From Asaia bogorensis (GTDB lineage: Bacteria > Pseudomonadota > Alphaproteobacteria > Acetobacterales > Acetobacteraceae): a DNA stretch of 15,048 nt. Made by a program: the position numbers and the translations under genes. Location: NCBI GenBank assembly GCA_945886995.1, contig CAMCZJ010000059.1:1-15048 (forward strand), given 5' to 3'. The notes beneath the pieces were generated by a model. It saw only the letters and a program-made list of their open reading frames with translations. It was not told where the DNA came from and did not search any database. Positions 6,918 through 12,792 of this stretch are shown here, piece after piece. The first letter of the stretch is position 1. Each line of letters starts with the position of its first letter.

Positions 6918-7214
6918 CTACTCATGCTCGCCAGTGCGACTACGACCATTGTTATGCTTGAAGAAACTCGGCTTCAACGAAGCAGTGGTGTAGGTTGCTA
7001 CGGTGATGAACGCAGCCGATATCAATACTACGTGCCCGATAATACTGGCGGGTAACAGCGTGTAACTACCGATCGCCAACAAGCTGGCGACTGCCCACAT
7101 GAAGCCAAGTGCCTGCAACACATAGTGCCTCATTGACAGATCAGTAATATGACGTAGCGGGCTGACCTCAGAATTAAAGATATAGTTCCATGCAAAGACA
7201 ATTATCCGTCGCAT
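6918..7214 (-). CDS. Small two-helix membrane protein, unknown function
   Basis: A 98-residue protein with an N-terminal amphipathic region (MRRIIVFAWNYIFNSEVSPLR), a segment rich in His and Leu (DLSMRHYVLQ), and two membrane helices, at about residues 36-57 and 62-83. It ends in a charged, soluble tail (KHNNGRSRTGEHE). The ATG at 7214 has GGAG about 8 bases upstream and is preferred over the in-frame start at 7250. It lies about 200 bp downstream of the UbiG-like methyltransferase on the same strand, so the two could be cotranscribed. I do not recognise the family. Membrane topology and ribosome site make it a likely real gene. Confidence 0.6.
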   Translation of the reverse strand: MRRIIVFAWNYIFNSEVSPLRHITDLSMRHYVLQALGFMWAVASLLAIGSYTLLPASIIGHVVLISAAFITVATYTTASLKPSFFKHNNGRSRTGEHE

Positions 7215-7421
7215 AAGTATAACTCCATCCGTTGGACCCTCGGCGGACATCGCGAGACCAAGCCAGATATTGTCGATACCCTATTTGTCTGGCAGCGAAC
7301 AGCTAAATCAAATGAACCTTTGATGAGCGTAGAAGGTAACTGGGCAACTTCCACCCAGTATGCACGTCGTGCCGAAGACCCGCACGATATGATGGGCACA
7401 GCACCCAAGATCGACATCGAC

Positions 7422-8132
7422 CTAAACTGTTGTCATGGAAGGTTTTCTCGACAATCCCATATACAAAATCGCCATGAAGGGCAGCTTGCCGAAGGTAAAG
7501 TCGAAGCGCCGGTTGATACCGCGCGGGCCAAGGCCGGTCATTGGGCCCGGAACCAGCCCCGCAGCGTGCATCGCTCGGCGCAACTCCTGCGGCTTGATGA
7601 ACATAGCGGGATCATGGGTACCAGACGGTAGCAGCCCCAGCAGGTCTTCGGCGACTGTAATCGTGACGAAGTGTGCCATAGGGTTGCGGTTGATGGTGTC
7701 GAAAAGAAACAGACCGCCAGGGCGCAGCACGCGGGCAACCTCAGCCAGAACTCGCCCGAGATCCCTGACGTGCTCCAGCACGTCAACGCAGATCACGGCA
7801 TCGAAAGAGGCATCGGCGTAGGGGAGTTCCTCACCCACGCCAATATCATAGGCGATGCGAAGACCGCTTGCGCGGGCGTGACTGCGAGCGGCGGCGATTG
7901 CCTCAGCGGCCGGGTCAATACCTGTCACATTGGCGCCCCGCGTCGCCATGGCCTCGGCCATGAAGCCGCCCGCGCAACCAAGGTCGAGCACATCCTTCTC
8001 CGGCCAGTCTATGAAACGGTCGAACCATCCGAGCCGTCCGGGCACGAGGTTTTTCAGGGTCCGAACCCATCGCAGGTCATCCGACCACCAACGGTCGGCG
8101 ACCTTGTCGTAGATCGTGAGATCATTGCGCAT
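7422..8132 (-). CDS. UbiG-like SAM-dependent O-methyltransferase
   Basis: A 236-residue class I methyltransferase with the order and wording of UbiG, which methylates the ring hydroxyls in ubiquinone synthesis. SAM motif I VLDLGCAGG is at residues 48-56, the acidic end of strand 2 is in VTGIDPAAEAI, and CVDVLEHVRDL and LRPGGLFLFDTINRNP follow. The GTHDPAMFIKP block, with the following helix, is the part most typical of UbiG. The length is as expected. The motif I Cys-Ala-Gly-Gly differs slightly from the common Cys-Gly-Gly-Gly. It may be the housekeeping UbiG or a paralogue acting on another quinone or phenol. It sits downstream of an alpha/beta hydrolase on the same strand. The ATG overlaps the stop of a possible 39-codon ORF. 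Confidence 0.8.
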   Translation of the reverse strand: MRNDLTIYDKVADRWWSDDLRWVRTLKNLVPGRLGWFDRFIDWPEKDVLDLGCAGGFMAEAMATRGANVTGIDPAAEAIAAARSHARASGLRIAYDIGVGEELPYADASFDAVICVDVLEHVRDLGRVLAEVARVLRPGGLFLFDTINRNPMAHFVTITVAEDLLGLLPSGTHDPAMFIKPQELRRAMHAAGLVPGPMTGLGPRGINRRFDFTFGKLPFMAILYMGLSRKPSMTTV

Positions 8133-8241
8133 CGGGATAGTCCTTTATGTGAGCCAGCCAGGCCAGCGTGTGTGGCGAAGCGACGCGATACCGGTTGAAC
8201 AAGCGCGAAACGAGAGCGGCAAGGTGGAGGTAGTTTACCAA
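8122..8241 (-). CDS. Possible 39-codon ORF overlapping the methyltransferase start
   Basis: Directly upstream of the UbiG-like gene a minus-strand frame ends CCC-GAT-GCG-CAA-TGA, so its stop overlaps the methyltransferase ATG. From a TTG at 8241 it would encode a hydrophobic-basic peptide containing NYLHLAALVSRLF and TLAWLAHIKDY, which looks more protein-like than chance. A start codon with a ribosome site is not evident, and upstream the frame runs into the hydrolase region antisense to nothing. It could be a coupled small ORF or the C-terminal scrap of a lost gene. Confidence 0.25.
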   Translation of the reverse strand: MVNYLHLAALVSRLFNRYRVASPHTLAWLAHIKDYPDAQ

Positions 8242-8281
8242 AGCACCGCGCCTGGGGCTCAAAGGCTCAGCCGCACGTCTC

Positions 8282-9196
8282 TCAGTCGAGGAACGCCCGC
8301 AATGCCCGTGCCGAGGCCTCCGGCGCCTCCTCCATCGGCACGTGGCCGATGCCAGGCAGTATGATCGTGCGTGCATCGGGCAACGCCCGCTCATAATCGG
8401 CAGCGTGAGAGGCTGGCACCGCGCTGTCCCGCTCGCCCCACAATAGCAGCACTGGCGCGCGGATCGTCGCCAGGAGCGGTTCGGGCTGCAAAAGGCGCGT
8501 CTGCAGCACGCGGTCGAGGATCGCACGCCGCACCCCGGGCGCCAGCAGCATGGCGTGGTAGCGCTCTACCACCGCATCGGTCAGTGTGCCGGGCACCGCA
8601 TATGCGTTCCGCATCGTCCTTTCCAGAAGGGGCTTCGGCGCGGTGTAGGGCAGCAGGCGCATCAGCCAGGGCAGCCGCTCCGGCGTGCGGTCATACTCGC
8701 GGCCGAAGCTCGCGAACCCGTCCGGCGCCATCAACACGAGCTTGCTGACCCGCGCCGGTTCGGCCGCAGCGAAACGCCAGGCGATCCGCCCGCCCATGGA
8801 GGAGCCGACCACCGCCGCCTGGCCGATCCCGAGCCGGTCTAGCAGCGCCACAAGCACTGCGACGCTGCGCTCGTCTGAGTAGTCGCCAGTCGGGTCGGGC
8901 CCGGTTAGGCCGAAGCCAGGCAGGTCGAGCGCAACCACGCGGAACCGGTTCTCCAGGAGCGACGCCCAGGCCTCCCACGTGTGCAGCGAGGACCCGAAGC
9001 CATGGATCAGAAGCACCGCCGGGCCGTCGCGCGGCCCCGTGTCGCGGATGTGGAGCCGCACCCCGGCCACCTGAATGAACTGAGACGGTGTCGGCGCCCA
9101 GCGGCGCTCCAGCGCGCCACGGGGCTGGTCGGGAGTGTAGAGATACCAGCCTGCACCAAGCAAGGCGACGAGTAGGAGAGCCAAAGCGATCTTCAT
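8282..9196 (-). CDS. Alpha/beta hydrolase with N-terminal membrane anchor
   Basis: A 304-residue alpha/beta-hydrolase-fold enzyme. Residues 1-20 (MKIALALLLVALLGAGWYLY) form a membrane anchor or uncleaved signal. Then come LLIHGFGSS (oxyanion region), DLPGFGLT, the nucleophile elbow GSSMGG, the acid in LLWGERDSAVP, and the base in LPGIGHVPMEE. The catalytic triad is Ser-Asp-His and all three are intact. Such anchored esterases/lipases act at the membrane or in the periplasm, on lipid or ester substrates. The start at 9196 lacks a strong ribosome site but gives the natural anchor. It is about 150 bp upstream of the UbiG-like gene on the same strand; no substrate is predictable. Confidence 0.85.
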   Translation of the reverse strand: MKIALALLLVALLGAGWYLYTPDQPRGALERRWAPTPSQFIQVAGVRLHIRDTGPRDGPAVLLIHGFGSSLHTWEAWASLLENRFRVVALDLPGFGLTGPDPTGDYSDERSVAVLVALLDRLGIGQAAVVGSSMGGRIAWRFAAAEPARVSKLVLMAPDGFASFGREYDRTPERLPWLMRLLPYTAPKPLLERTMRNAYAVPGTLTDAVVERYHAMLLAPGVRRAILDRVLQTRLLQPEPLLATIRAPVLLLWGERDSAVPASHAADYERALPDARTIILPGIGHVPMEEAPEASARALRAFLD

Positions 9197-9377
9197 CGAT
9201 GGGAAATGGCACCCTTTGCGCGGAAAGCAACTCGATTTTCGCTGTGCTGCGCTAGGCAGCGTCTGCCCGGACCCTGCCTAGCTATGCCACCCGGGTCCGT
9301 CATGGTACGAAGTTCCTTATTGGCTTGCCGAGCCGCATGGCCACCCGGGCCTTGCTGGCCTTGTCTGGCTGGGCCGA

Positions 9378-9521
9378 ATGATCGCGCCCGCCAACACGCT
9401 GGCGTTGTTTTTTGCGGGCTCGGTACTGCACTTCGGCATCGGCGACACGGAGGACGGGCTCCTACCCGATCGTATGCCGCGTTGGCTAGGCATCGTGGGC
9501 GTTTCGCGGACGAGTGCCTAA
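9378..9521 (+). pseudogene. Fragment of a small membrane protein (uncertain)
   Basis: A 47-codon plus-strand frame starts MIAPANTLALFF and continues AGSVLHFGIGDTEDG to DRMPRWLGIVGVS before its stop. It contains one hydrophobic segment and has a more protein-like composition than the other frames here. No ribosome site precedes the ATG, and the frame is open upstream only to 9282. It could be a decayed gene in this low-information stretch. The family is not recognised. Confidence 0.25.
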
Positions 9522-9691
9522 GCAGCTCACACGTTGCAAGACTTGCGGTTCGGCGATCAGGGGTCATCTCCTTAGAGCTGACAGAAACCTCCCGGGTCCC
9601 GCCGCAAGCCGGGCCGGAATATTGCGGTTATTCGCATGTACTGAAGCCAGTGTTGCGGGCTCGGGAACTGCGCGGTCCAAGGTAAATGCTC

Positions 9692-9940
9692 ATGATAGAC
9701 TCGCATCCCAATGCCTCCTCCCTGGCTGTGCCACCTCGGCAAAGTTTTCCGCCAAAATTAGGATGGGCGATGTGGTGCGGCATGGCGGGGCTTGGATTGG
9801 GGTCTGGCTTAACTTGGCTCGCGGTGAATTGGTCGCACGCCGCGCTTGGCCTTCTCAGCCTAGTTGTGGTGTTTGGGAGCCTCTTCTTGCTCGGCCTAGC
9901 CCTGATGCGTCGCCTCAGCACACGTTTCCGGCGGAACTAG
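9692..9940 (+). CDS. Small two-helix membrane protein, unknown function
   Basis: An 82-residue protein with two hydrophobic helices: LGWAMWCGMAGLGLGSGLTW (about residues 23-42) and a second leucine/valine-rich stretch (about 50-70). It ends in a basic tail (MRRLSTRFRRN). AAGG lies about 9 bases before the ATG at 9692; a slightly upstream ATG at 9686 is possible. The two-helix layout and basic tail suggest a membrane-inserted protein with a cytoplasmic C-terminus. The family is unknown. It stands between two remnants and may be an orphan gene. Confidence 0.45.
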   Translation: MIDSHPNASSLAVPPRQSFPPKLGWAMWCGMAGLGLGSGLTWLAVNWSHAALGLLSLVVVFGSLFLLGLALMRRLSTRFRRN

Positions 9941-9996
9941 CAGACCGTTGACAAACTAGCCGTCGCCTGAGTCTGACCCTCACGACAGGCGGCGGC

Positions 9997-10143
9997 AGGT
10001 GGCGGCAGACGCTCGAGTCGGGCGATTTCGCCACGATCAACGAGCTGGCGGCGGCGGAGAAAATCTATCCGGCCGCCGTAGCCCCGATGCTGGATTCTGG
10101 CACCATCCCGGGTAAGCAACTCCCGCGCCTCCGCGCTGAGTAA
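9997..10143 (+). pseudogene. Second serine-recombinase-type remnant (helix-turn-helix region)
   Basis: The frame RWRQTLESGDFATINELAAAEKIYP resembles the segment of large serine recombinases just before their C-terminal helix-turn-helix, whose common form is RW...LE.G.(Y/F)ATI.ELA.AEKI....V. After about residue 30 the likeness fades (VAPMLDSGTIPGK) and the frame ends at 10141-10143. Nothing upstream in frame extends the protein beyond 9952. So this is a fragment without catalytic domain or start. In the family this piece lies just upstream of, and slightly overlaps, the part kept at 1867-2049. The identification rests on remembered motif likeness. Confidence 0.5.
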
Positions 10144-10229
10144 CGCGTTGTAATACCTTCGCTTAGCCTGCCGCGTGCGACCGTGCCGGACTGATCACCC
10201 ATTTGGAACATCACTTAGAGGCAGCTCCG

Positions 10230-11165
10230 ATGTTAAAAACCAACCCTGGCGCAACCCGCCCTCGGCCAAGTCTCGGGGATGCGGTCCGGCTAGCAGCCTG
10301 GGCATATACGCCCTTCCAACGCCTGGCGGCGCGCGATCTTTATGGTTTGCTGGCGACACGCGCCTTCACCGCAAACGGGCTTTACCTCAACCTTGGCTAC
10401 TGGAAGACCGCGCGGACCATTGACGAAGCATGTGAAGCCTTGGCTACGCTGGTCGCGGAGGCGGCGGCGATGGGGCCGGATGACGATGTCGTCGATGTCG
10501 GCTTCGGTTTTGCCGACCAGGATATGCTGTGGATGGAGCGTTTCGCGCCACGCCACATCACCGGGCTGAACGTGACACCGGTGCAGGTACGCCTTGCGCG
10601 GCAGCGTGTGCGGCGGCGGCGGTTGGCGGATCGCATTACGCTGATTGAGGGCTCCGCCACCGCCATGCCGCTGCCCGATGCGTGCTGCGATATCGTCGCC
10701 GCGGTGGAATGCGCCTTCCATTTCCATACCCGCGAGGATTTTCTGGCCGAGGCCTTTCGCGTGTTGCGGCCTGGCGGGCGACTGGTGTTGGCCGATGTGA
10801 TTCGCGCCGCGCCCGAGCCCGATGGGTGGCGCCAGCGGGTGCAGGATTTCACCTGGACCCAATTCGCACAGAAATTTGCAGTGCCGGCGGCAAATGCTGA
10901 CCAGCGCGCGCCCTATACGGCGAAATTGCGCGCGGCTGGCTTTGAGACGGTTGATGTGACACCAATCGGGGAGCATGTCTTCCCCGGCTGGCATCGCGCG
11001 CTGGGCCATGATCGCGCGCTGTTCGCGAGGCTTCCGCTGGCTGGCCGGCTGCCTTATCGGTTACTGCTAAACTTTGATGCACGCACGGTGTACGGCGCCT
11101 TCGACTACGTACTGGCGAGCGCGCGCAAACCAACACAGGAGGGAGTGCTGAATGGTGCTGCATGA
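10230..11165 (+). CDS. Class I SAM-dependent methyltransferase
   Basis: A 311-residue methyltransferase. Motif I is VVDVGFGFADQ (residues 87-97), an unusual form in which the common D.GCG.G reads DVGFGFADQ. It is followed by HITGLNVTPVQV, the GSATAMPLPD loop and VLRPGGRLVLADV. The N-terminal 80 residues are a helical cap of unknown role; the C-terminal 100 residues are lid-like. This resembles the small-molecule C/O/N-methyltransferase group, but no substrate can be assigned. GAGG before the ATG at 10230 supports this start over an upstream in-frame TTG at 10203. It overlaps the next gene by 14 bases, so translation is likely coupled. Confidence 0.8.
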   Translation: MLKTNPGATRPRPSLGDAVRLAAWAYTPFQRLAARDLYGLLATRAFTANGLYLNLGYWKTARTIDEACEALATLVAEAAAMGPDDDVVDVGFGFADQDMLWMERFAPRHITGLNVTPVQVRLARQRVRRRRLADRITLIEGSATAMPLPDACCDIVAAVECAFHFHTREDFLAEAFRVLRPGGRLVLADVIRAAPEPDGWRQRVQDFTWTQFAQKFAVPAANADQRAPYTAKLRAAGFETVDVTPIGEHVFPGWHRALGHDRALFARLPLAGRLPYRLLLNFDARTVYGAFDYVLASARKPTQEGVLNGAA

Positions 11166-11625
11166 CTTCACGGCTAAACTCGGCACAGGCGAGGAACAGA
11201 GCCTCGCAGCCTATCGCGGCCAGGCGCTTCTCATCGTCAATGTCGCGTCCAAATGCGGCTTCACGCCGCAGTATAAGGGGCTGCAGGCGCTTCACGCGGA
11301 ATACGCGCCGCGCGGCTTTTCTGTGCTGGCCTTCCCCTGCGACCAGTTCGGCCGGCAGGAGCCGGGGTCCGACCAGGAGATCGCCAGCTTTTGCGACCGG
11401 AGCTTTGGCGTGACGTTTCCGCTATTCGCCAAGATCGAGGTGAATGGGCCGCGCGCGCATCCGCTCTACGTCTGGCTGAAGCAGCAGAAGGGCGGGCTGC
11501 TGGGCAGCGGCATCAAGTGGAATTTCACCAAGTTCCTCGTGGACAAGGCGGGCCTGGTTCGCGCCCGCTTTGCGCCGACGGCGAAACCCGAAACTCTGTC
11601 GCGAGACGTTGCGGCGCTGCTGTAG
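11152..11625 (+). CDS. Glutathione peroxidase family protein (Cys type)
   Basis: A 157-residue peroxidase of the glutathione peroxidase fold, of normal length. The catalytic motif NVASKCGFTPQY places the peroxidatic residue at Cys35 (a Cys, not selenocysteine). FPCDQFGRQEPG supplies the Gln of the tetrad, and IKWNFTKFLVD the Trp and Asn. Further cysteines at about 63 and 81 could resolve the sulfenate, so thioredoxin rather than glutathione may be the reductant, as in many bacterial members. GGAGG precedes the ATG at 11152. It is the second gene of a two-gene unit with the methyltransferase, overlapping it by 14 bases; a link with peroxide or lipid-peroxide stress is inferred. Confidence 0.92.
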   Translation: MVLHDFTAKLGTGEEQSLAAYRGQALLIVNVASKCGFTPQYKGLQALHAEYAPRGFSVLAFPCDQFGRQEPGSDQEIASFCDRSFGVTFPLFAKIEVNGPRAHPLYVWLKQQKGGLLGSGIKWNFTKFLVDKAGLVRARFAPTAKPETLSRDVAALL

Positions 11626-11635
11626 GGCAGGGTGA

Positions 11636-11784
11636 CTACCGCAGCATGTGCCTGATGTCCTGCGGCCGGCGTTCGATGAAATGGTGGTTTGTCACGGCGC
11701 CAAGATGCGCGAAGAGTGCCAGATAGAACACTGCCGGTAGCAGCAGATTGTGCAGCACGCCCTTGGCCACCCACCTGGCGGTAG
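11636..11784 (-). pseudogene. Cytochrome b561-family protein, C-terminal fragment
   Basis: On the minus strand a frame reads RWVAKGVLHNLLLPA, VFYLALFAHLGAVTNHHF and IERRPQDIRHML before its stop. This looks like the last helix of cytochrome b561-type membrane hemoproteins, including a His in the helix and the terminal HHF(I/V)(D/E)R...RML pattern. The three other helices and start are missing: at 11784/11785 the sequence changes to the transposase fragment on the other strand. It is about 50 residues of a gene cut by an IS event. The stop is 10 bp beyond the peroxidase stop, so the two genes are convergent. The family call is from motif likeness. Confidence 0.6.
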
Positions 11785-11928
11785 GACTACAACATCATCC
11801 GGCCGCACTCGAAACTAGGCGGGCTCAGCCCCGCCGAGATCGGAGGTCAACGGGGATGGGAGCATGCCCCCACCCCCGTTGCCATAACCTCAACTATCAG
11901 CCATCAAAGCACACGAATAGCTGTCTGA
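11785..11928 (+). pseudogene. IS3-family transposase OrfB, C-terminal fragment
   Basis: The frame starts abruptly at DYNIIRPHSKLGGLSPAEIG, matching the C-terminal end of the IS3-family integrase core, where the usual wording is (D/E)YN..RPHS.LG..TPAE. It continues with WEHAPTPVAI and stops at 11926-11928. A stop codon directly upstream at 11782-11784 shows that the rest of the gene is gone. It lies directly against the cytochrome fragment and is followed by a probable IS end. This is an inactive remnant, evidence of a past insertion and deletion here. Confidence 0.7.
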
Positions 11929-11954
11929 GTGGATACATTCAGGGGAGCCCGTCA
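11924..11954 (+). repeat. Probable right terminal repeat of the IS3-family element
   Basis: Just after the transposase stop, the DNA runs GTCTGAGTGG to AGGGGAGCCCGTCA, ending in CA at 11953-11954. IS3-family right ends often look like this, with a G-rich block and a final GTCA. No left end is present in the window. The exact border is approximate. Confidence 0.45.
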
Positions 11955-12152
11955 CACGAGATAACCTACGTGGAGGGCGATGTTCTTGATGCTCACTTTG
12001 ATGAAGGCGCCACTGAAAATGGTATTCGGTGGGAGTAGCAACTGCGTGTATCGGCAGTCCGAAAAGCCTGATTTGCATATGAAAGACACCGATTTTTCTT
12101 GGAAGAGCTGGCAGGCAAGACCGCGCCTTGAAAGCGGCTAGAAAGGATCCGA
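11955..12152. other. Gap after the IS end, possible gene debris
   Basis: No complete gene is seen. A short plus-strand frame ending at 12036-12038 reads EITYVEGDVLD and AHFDEGATENG, which looks like the tail of a real protein that lost its beginning at the IS border. The remainder is a modest A+T-rich leader ahead of the chorismate-lyase gene; no promoter hexamers stand out. Confidence 0.3.
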
Positions 12153-12698
12153 ATGCTTGCTTCTTACCCTGGGAACCTGACCTGGAACCAGCGTCCACCG
12201 CCAGAGCATCCCGGCACCTTCGGATGGCTTACGGAGCCAGGGTCCCTGACTGATCGCCTGATCGCAACGAAACATGAGTTTACAGTCACGCTTCTACGCT
12301 TTGGAGAAGATATCGCGGCACCTGACGAGGCGCATCTGGTGGGTATTAGACCGGGAGATGCAATTACCAGCAGGCATGTAGCGCTATCGCTTGGGGGGCA
12401 GCGCGTGGTGATGGCGCGAAGCTTCTGCCGCCGCGCCTGCGAGACATGGTTTCCAATTCTGAACCGCGGCAGTAACTCGCTTGGCCTGACTTTATTCTCG
12501 TGCGGAGTCGATCTGGTTCGAAATGCACTTGAATTCGCAACAGTTGGCCCCAACCACCCGCTTTTTACTCTGGCTCAAGAGGGTGAAATCGCAGCCAGCT
12601 TTTCGGCACGACGCTGCCGATTTGAGATGCAGGACGCTCCGATGGTTGTATGCGAAGTCTTTCTGCCGGGGCTGGAACAACGCCTTGCTGATGCGTAG
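12153..12698 (+). CDS. ubiC: Chorismate lyase (UbiC-family) protein
   Basis: A 181-residue cytoplasmic protein resembling chorismate--pyruvate lyase, which converts chorismate to 4-hydroxybenzoate and pyruvate, the first step of ubiquinone synthesis. The family wording is clear: WLTEPGSLTDRLI (25-37), GIRPGDAITSRHVAL with the active-site Arg at about 74, RSFCR, LNRGSNSLGLTLFS, LEFATVGPNHPLF, and the terminal VVCEVFLP with the catalytic Glu at about 168. AAAGGA lies about 7 bases before the ATG. Length is usual for the family. It is downstream of the IS scar and convergent with the photolyase gene, not next to ubiA. A UbiG-like gene lies about 4 kb away. Confidence 0.82.
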   Translation: MLASYPGNLTWNQRPPPEHPGTFGWLTEPGSLTDRLIATKHEFTVTLLRFGEDIAAPDEAHLVGIRPGDAITSRHVALSLGGQRVVMARSFCRRACETWFPILNRGSNSLGLTLFSCGVDLVRNALEFATVGPNHPLFTLAQEGEIAASFSARRCRFEMQDAPMVVCEVFLPGLEQRLADA

Positions 12699-12792
12699 AC
12701 TGAGGGCATGGCCCGGATAACGCACGATCCGCCCAACGTATTTTCACCCTATATTGACAATGATACGCGATTATTTGGTGCGCGCCACGCAA

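Noticed and set aside
9206..9685. 159-codon plus-strand ORF next to the hydrolase
   Set aside because: Composition rich in Arg, Cys and Pro, no domain pattern and no ribosome site; another frame inside it looks more protein-like.
10290..11009. Long minus-strand ORF (239 codons) antisense to the methyltransferase
   Set aside because: Arg/His/Pro-rich, without motifs; the plus-strand frame has clear methyltransferase motifs, so this is a shadow frame of high-GC coding DNA.
12754..12782. TTGACA between ubiC and the photolyase gene
   Set aside because: No usable -10 follows at 16-18 bases, and both flanking genes are convergent so no promoter is needed there.
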